From assembly GCA_000729835.1 (NCBI GenBank), contig JFHB01000131.1, positions 20,382-84,381 of the forward strand: a stretch of DNA of 64,000 nt, written 5' to 3'. Position numbers and translations under genes: made by a program. Below the pieces are notes generated by a model that was not told where the DNA came from, ran no database searches, and saw only the letters and a program-made list of their open reading frames with translations. Shown piece by piece: positions 58,536 through 64,000 of this stretch. The DNA comes from Atkinsonella hypoxylon (taxonomy: Eukaryota > Ascomycota > Sordariomycetes > Hypocreales > Clavicipitaceae). Within the stretch, counting starts at the first letter, position 1. The number at the start of each line of letters is the position of its first letter.

Positions 58536-61269
58536 ATGGCCGCTCTGTCGCATCGTCTATCGAGCGACTTCGATATCCTCCACAAACCTCCCAAGACGCA
58601 GCAGCACCTTGGTCCAACCCCATTACTGAAGCACTTCACATCTACATCACGATCGTCTCCAGTTGAACGCCTGTCGACCGACGTCACTCTGGCCGCTTCG
58701 ACTCAGTACCTGCGACATTCTCACTCGACCTCGACGAGCTCTGCTGCCAGATCTCAGCGCTTGAGCAACAGTTTGTTCAATCGAGCCGCCGCTGCTTTGG
58801 ACAGAACTCAATCCGCGTTCGCCTCCATATCCGAACCCGTTCTTCGATCCCGCCAGTCGAGCTCGGCACTTGCCCATTCATCCGTGGCATCTGGCTCCAA
58901 TTCAGAGCCCTCGAGTGCACGCAGAATCCTTGGCGCCAGGAACTCTACCACCAACGCTTCTTTGAAAACTGCCTCCAAGACCGATCTCAAGGTGGTAAAC
59001 GAGGCGGCTCCGGATCTGCGCTCCCAGCCTTCCTCTGAGACGGATCCAAGCCTTCCTACGCCCGTCAGATTTATAGGCACGGACAAGAAAATGCATCAGA
59101 CCTCTTCGCGCTTGTTGCGCATGACTGACGATGACCGACCATTCACAAGGGTACGCAGTTTATACACTCATTATGCGTGTTATAGTCTCTTTTCGGTTTT
59201 TTTTTTTTTTTTTTGTAACATTTCCTTTCTCACTCTCCAATGCTGTGTCATAACCTGATACCCTCATCCCAACTCTTCTCGTTTGGCTGAGGTCCGAGAC
59301 GCTTTCGCGTATGTAAGTGGATACTGAGATTGGGGAGTCCATCTGATTGTTCGGCACAGCCTTCAGACAGAATTGGCAGCAATGAGTTGCGTGCGTCTAA
59401 AGGATATTACAGACATGGGTTTGGGAAGAAATGGTCTTTGTTTTGATAAGCGTCCTCTCACTCCAGGAACGAACTTCTTGGCCATGCGCACACTCCCTCC
59501 TCACTTTTATTTCACATCACAGCCAGGACCTCTCCAATAATGCATTTCCCCATAATGTTCAATGCCACTGCGCAGGATACTAATAGACTACTTTTCTTTT
59601 TCTTTTTACTCGTTTTGTTCCGTTTCTATCTCTCTCCTTCAAGGGCTGAATACTAACACTAATACCTCATTATGTAAAGGATTTCAAAGACTTGTTCGCT
59701 ACTTTGATTGTGAGCTTGTTGCCTCTTTCCGCACATCGCGTGCGGTTATCAAAAGTTGAATATACGTTTCTGTCAGAGGATGCCATCAACAACTTGGGTT
59801 CGCTGAAATTCTCCCAGTCCAATAGGATGCCAGATCCAAAAGACCCGTCACGGATTGTAACGACAACGACAACAACCACCTTCTCTATGGCCAAGGACAT
59901 GGCAAGGTCCATCTGCCAGCGATTTGTGGAAGCTCGGTTCATCGAGTCCGCCGATGGCAAGTACCAGCAGGTATATGACATGAAAGGATCAGTTTGGCAA
60001 TTGACGGCCAAAGGCATCTCTGTATTGGACCGCTTCTGCGCACGCAATGGCATTCAACAGAAACAGGTGGCCGAACTGGCGAGCATGAATTCGGCCCAGC
60101 TCGTCATTCTGGAACGAGACCAGCAAACAGACAAACTTCTCCACGATTGGGGCACCATTGAGGTCATCTTCCGTCGATTTGTCGGTACCGATGGTCGCAA
60201 CGTCAAAGCTAGCGTCACAGCTGCTGACTCGGACTCACTGCATGACTACAAAGACGGTCTAAAAGGTGTCAAGATGGCCGCAGAACGAAAAGTGAATGGC
60301 AAGACGTACAGGGACACATTTACCGGCAAAGCCACAATAGATTGGTTGATGGATTGCTCCACTATCGTTGACCGTCGGGAAACAATTGAGATTGCATCCT
60401 TGTTTGTTGAGTATGATCTCATGGAGCCCGTGGTACAAGACCGCGCTTTCATGTCACAAAACCCTGGGTACAACTTGTTCCAGCCTACCAAACACGCGAT
60501 ATACCAGCTTACCACCCGGGGCAAAGAGCTGATCTCCGGAAACGGTTCCCGCGGTCGTGCATCGGAGAGCGAAAACGGCACAGGGTCTCAGCGAAACGGC
60601 ATCACGAGGGATTCCAACACTCAAAGACTCGAGAAGATTCTGAACGATGCTGCTCTCCGTCTCCTATTCAGGGAGAATCTGCGGGAGACCCATTGCGAGG
60701 AAAATCTGTCCTTCTACAAGGACGTGGGGGAGTTTGTCAGAAGCTGCAAAGCTGCAATCCGTCAAGCTCAAGAAACCCCTAGTCCGAGCTCAATGGACAC
60801 GATTAAAGAAATCATGGCTCAAGCATACGGCATCTACAATGCCTTTTTGGCTCCAGGATCCCCCTGTGAGCTGAACATTGATCATCAGCTCCGAAATAGC
60901 TTAGCCACGCGTATGACCAAAGCCGTGGGCCAGGACAACACCATGATCGAAACACTCCAGGAAGTGACGGCCCTGTTCGAAGATGCACAAAATGCAGTCT
61001 TCAAGCTCATGGCTAGCGTAGGTCTTCCTTCAATTCTTGGCCGTCAACATCTTCACTTGGATCGACTTTCAGCTCTTTTTTGCTGAGAGATAAAAAGATG
61101 GAAGTGATTGAAAACAATTGATGCTAACTAGTTACGGTGTATCCATCTGCAGGATTCGGTGCCCAAGTTTCTTCGCAGTGCCAAGTATGAACAACAACTA
61201 CGGAACTACGACCTTGATACGTCGGCTCGCGCACTCGAGCGGAGCCAGAGCCGCTCTAACCGCAAATAA
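58536..61269 (+). CDS. flbA: FlbA-like regulator of G-protein signalling (DEP-DEP-RGS)
   Basis: Exons 58536-59150, 59680-61017 and 61153-61269 join in phase 0 to about 689 aa. The first about 200 residues are Ser-rich and end RLLRMTDDDRPFTR. Exon 2 opens with DFKDLFATLIVSLLPLSAHR, the start of the first DEP domain. A second DEP domain includes FTGKATIDWLMDCS. The RGS domain runs from LEKILNDAALRLLFRENLRE to PKFLRSAKYEQQL in the last exon. The order matches Aspergillus FlbA and yeast Sst2. FlbA speeds GTP hydrolysis on the G-alpha subunit FadA and so permits conidiation and toxin control; that role is known for Aspergillus and inferred here. Intron 1 is 529 bp, long for this window, and holds a T18 tract. 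The start ATG follows a long pyrimidine-rich leader. Confidence 0.93.
59197..59214. repeat. T18 homopolymer inside flbA intron 1
   Basis: A run of 18 T within the intron 59151-59679. Confidence 0.85.
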
Positions 61270-62514
61270 CGAAATTCCCTAACAATGACCGGTTTTTCCT
61301 GGTCCTTCACGATGCGGATGCGGTGCGCGCAGGTCATGGCACATTGATTAGCTTCAATAAGCCGCTTGCAGCTGCAAACACTAGTTCTCCACCCTGCACG
61401 AGTCGGCTGCGTTTTTTTCCCTAATGGCCTATTTTATACGGCAAATTTTTTTGGTGTCCATTTTGCGATGTTCTAGATTCGAGACTTTTATACCTCTGCA
61501 TCAAACGGTGTTATTGCATCATCATTTCAGAATTACATAACCAGAGATTTTTGGTGTTATTTGCTATCCTCGAAACAAAAACATCAGCATTCAGGTGACA
61601 CATGCAAGCGTCGCTTCGAAAGAAAAGAAGAGGAAAATGGAAAGGAATGGCACTGATGATCAGGAACCATAGGGGATCCTGACTTGTCCTGCCTTTACAC
61701 ACTATGACGAACGACAGCAGACTTTGTTTCCCGGTTTCTTTTCGATTCTAGATAATATTCTTCTGTTCCACGTTTGAAGTCTCTTTTTGTCTTCCCTTGA
61801 CATGGGCTGCAATCGTGAGGCGCTACGGCTTGTGAAGCGGGCCGAGTCGCCTGCGTCGGGCCATGTCTTTTTTGTCTTGCATCGGAAATGAAAGACGGCG
61901 TTTGGGAAAAAAAAAATCAAGCATAGAGGGGCGAGGCCACTGATTCGAACGATGGAGGCGCAAATGGGACGGCATGTGCTAATATTGCGCTCTGGGGGAG
62001 ACGTCGGTCGAATTGTGGCCACAGTAAAGCACCAGGCCATGACCATGACCTGGTTGGCAGCTTGGGCGGGCAAAGTGGCATGACAAGCTGACGAGCTAAC
62101 GGTCTACGTCTATGGGGAGCAAGCCAGCGCTAGGGAACATGGCGTGAAGGAATGGCAAAGGCAGGCAAAAGAATGCACGGCGCCAGCGATTGTGGGCTTC
62201 GGCAGTGGAGGGCACACTGGCACGGATCGCGTGGAACAAAGGGACATGGTGCTACTGTTGCTACTGCTGCTACTGCTGCTACCGTACTGGTTACGGGAGT
62301 AACTACTGCTCCTGACGCCGCAAGCTTTCCATGTTGACTTTGCCTCGCTTGGTGATTGTACCTAGTGAAAGGGGCAGCCGGACGCGCGGTTCGGTCCCTG
62401 CTTTGGCGCCCATCGGCCACCGGGGGGGGGGGGGGTCCTATGTACCTACCTGGTACCTACCGAGCACCTACCGAGTATCTACCTAGCCTATCATGCATGC
62501 AAATACTTTTTCTA

Positions 62515-62518
<4 letters not shown>

Positions 62519-62550
<32 letters not shown>
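62519..62550. repeat. (TC)16 microsatellite
   Basis: Sixteen perfect TC units. Confidence 0.95.
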
Positions 62551-62554
<4 letters not shown>

Positions 62555-62561
62555 AGCCCGT

Positions 62562-62602
62562 GCCTGACCCCGCGCCTGACCCCGCGCCTGACCCCGCGCC
62601 TG
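62562..62602. repeat. 12-bp minisatellite (GCCTGACCCCGC)
   Basis: Three perfect copies and a five-base partial. Because the unit is a multiple of three it keeps an open frame (Pro-Asp-Pro-Ala), but nothing else supports coding. Confidence 0.9.
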
Positions 62603-63473
62603 GGACGGCTCCATATTCCAATTCTGCAAACAGTGAATGCACACGCACGCAACATTAAAGAGGTTCAAATTCGGTTATTCAGGAGTTGTATCGAGAACAG
62701 AAAGGGAAGGCTGATTTGGAAAATAGCACGTTCGCTGACAGTGTCTTCAGAAGGGCTCAGCAGCGCAACTCAGCAGCGCAACTCAGCCCAAGCCCAAATT
62801 CACTTGGCATCGAAACTGCTCCGTGAACCGCGTATCCGCGCGGTCTGTTGCCGCAGTCAAACAAACACGGTCGCATTTCTGCCAGCTGCAGAATTCCCAG
62901 AGAATTGCCCAATGTCTGGTTGCTAGGAGGCAAAGTTCGCACCGCGTCCCAGGCACGCGGACTGTCACGACACGAGCCGCGACAGGAATGCACAAACGCC
63001 ACACGAAGATAGACACAGGCGCTCACACCGGCTGTTATTCATTCTTGACAGACGTGCGCAGCAAAGGGCGGCGCGTAATTGGACAAGACGCCATCAGCAA
63101 TAGATGCCAATGGAAATTCTGGCAGTGGTGCCAGCTTAGGCCGGGCGTGCTTCACATGCGCCCCTAGACTGGTACGCATGTAGATGGGCATGTCTTGGAT
63201 GGCGTCTTTTTCCTCCTCCTCCTTCCTCCTCCTCCTCCTCCTTATTCCTGCTTATCGAGCGACTCGATTCAGCATGTCAGGATTGTTTTTCTTTCATCCT
63301 GCGCGTCACCGGGACAGGACATAAAAAGCAGACGATATCTTCTTCGTCCGGCTTTCCTGGCTCCCATCGCATTCACTCGCTCTTTGTGTTCCAATCCCCT
63401 TCCACTACGCTCGTTCTCGCCTACAGTTTCGCGCCCTCTCTGTTTTGTCTTTTTGTCTTTTTTTCCCCCAAAG

Positions 63474-63738
63474 ATGCAGTTCAAGATGGCTGTTGCTGCC
63501 CTCGCGGGCGTGGCCTGCGCGGCTACTTCTAGTACCTCTGCGGCTTCATCGTCTGTGACTCCGGCTGTGACGTCTGGCTTCAACGGGACTACTGTGCTTG
63601 TTACCAAGGTTGTTGCGGCGTACACTACGTATTGTCCTGCTCCTACGACGGTTTGCATTGGCTCCAAGACGTATACTGTTGCCAAGGCTACGACTCTTAC
63701 TGTCACGGACTGCCCTTGCACTATTACTGAGGTATGTT

Positions 63739-63776
<38 letters not shown>

Positions 63777-64000
63777 GGGGGGGGGGGGGCGGGGTTTATG
63801 AGCTTGGATGTGGGAGCTGACTTGGGGACTAGACGCACACGTATCCTGCTAAGACGCCTATCAAGCCTAATTACCCTCCTAGCAAGGCTACCAGCCCTGT
63901 TAACCCTGGGGACCAAAGCCCGGGATACCAGAGCCCAGGATACCAGAGCCCAAGCAACCAAAGCCCAAGCAACCAGAGCCCAGGAAACCAGAACCCCGGC
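63474..64000 (+). CDS. CCG-6-like secreted cell-wall protein, cut by the window end
   Basis: Exon 1 is 63474-63731 (86 codons) and exon 2 starts at 63833 and runs off the window. A signal peptide is clear: MQFKMAVAALAGVACA followed by Ala-Thr-Ser. The body has VVAAYTTYCPAPTTVCIG and KTYTVAKATTLTVTDCPC, the Cys-bearing Thr-rich block of fungal clock-controlled protein 6 and related GPI-anchored wall proteins. Exon 2 begins THTYPAKTPIKPNYPPS and enters Gln-Ser-Pro repeats at the edge. It is probably a structural or surface protein of the wall. A GPI signal would be beyond the edge and is not seen. The 101-bp intron holds T35 followed by G14. The 3' end is partial because of the window, not a break in the gene. 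Confidence 0.82.
63741..63789. repeat. T35-G14 homopolymer pair inside the CCG-6-like intron
   Basis: Thirty-five T followed directly by 14 G, filling about half of the 101-bp intron 63732-63832. Confidence 0.85.

Larger units (their letters stand above)
61270..63473. other. Intergenic region between flbA and the cell-wall protein gene
   Basis: About 2.2 kb without a supported gene. It holds a CTG/CTA-rich stretch near 62254-62283, a G12 run near 62421-62432, (TC)16 at 62519-62550, a 12-bp minisatellite at 62562-62602 and a CCT-rich tract near 63211-63241. The last 200 bp are pyrimidine-rich with an A/T-rich ACATAAAAAG at about 63318-63327 and are probably the promoter of the next gene. Confidence 0.6.

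Noticed and set aside
62457..62648. Frames with Arg-Glu or Gly-Ala-Gly-Ser repeats on the minus strand
   Set aside because: They are translations of the TC microsatellite and the 12-bp minisatellite.
1..64000. Biosynthetic gene cluster, CRISPR array, plasmid or viral insertion
   Set aside because: No synthase, transporter-regulator set, direct-repeat/spacer pattern, integrase or viral hallmark gene was seen. Genes present are housekeeping and single-copy in type.

Overview
The window is nuclear DNA from a filamentous ascomycete, most likely a Sordariomycete and possibly Hypocreales. The evidence is short GT-AG introns of about 60-175 bp with CTAAC-like branch points, an intron-containing tRNA, a FlbA-type developmental RGS protein, a CCG-6-like cell-wall protein, and a peroxisomal multifunctional enzyme with two dehydrogenase domains. 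The species assignment is inference; no rRNA or other barcode is present. There is no bacterial, viral or intact transposon sequence that I can recognise.

The left two thirds (about 3.9-45.6 kb) is an ordinary housekeeping region. In order: AVL9-like secretory protein (+), cullin-1 (-), SRF1-like membrane protein (-), ECM11-like meiotic protein (+), D-glycerate 3-kinase-like kinase (-), MSC2-like zinc transporter (+), mitochondrial carnitine/acylcarnitine carrier (+), a large histidine-phosphatase-fold protein (-), the carbamoyl-phosphate synthase/aspartate transcarbamylase fusion of pyrimidine synthesis (+), FOX2 of peroxisomal beta-oxidation (+), an RNF216-like RBR ubiquitin ligase with a membrane insert (-), tRNA-Pro(CGG) with an intron (+), and CDC73 of the Paf1 complex (+). 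All gene models were joined by hand from splice signals and reading frame.

An unusually long stretch without a recognisable gene follows (about 45.6-58.5 kb). It ends at flbA, a DEP-DEP-RGS regulator of conidiation and G-protein signalling. This desert holds many copies of two short intergenic motifs (TACGGAGTA and TAGGTACCTA), several simple repeats, a long C/G hairpin and a triple GATA-factor site. The window ends inside a secreted CCG-6-like cell-wall protein with a repeated Q-S-P tail.

The genes do not form a metabolic cluster. Functional links are loose: the carnitine carrier and FOX2 both serve fatty-acid use, and cullin-1 and the RBR ligase both serve ubiquitylation. No undescribed multi-gene system stands out. 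The most notable points are the absence of a dihydroorotase-like segment in the pyrimidine fusion protein, the membrane-inserted RBR ligase, the possible FarA/FarB boxes and splice-coupled stop codon in fox2, the regulatory desert before flbA, and an unidentified possible gene or pseudogene near 43.2-43.9 kb.
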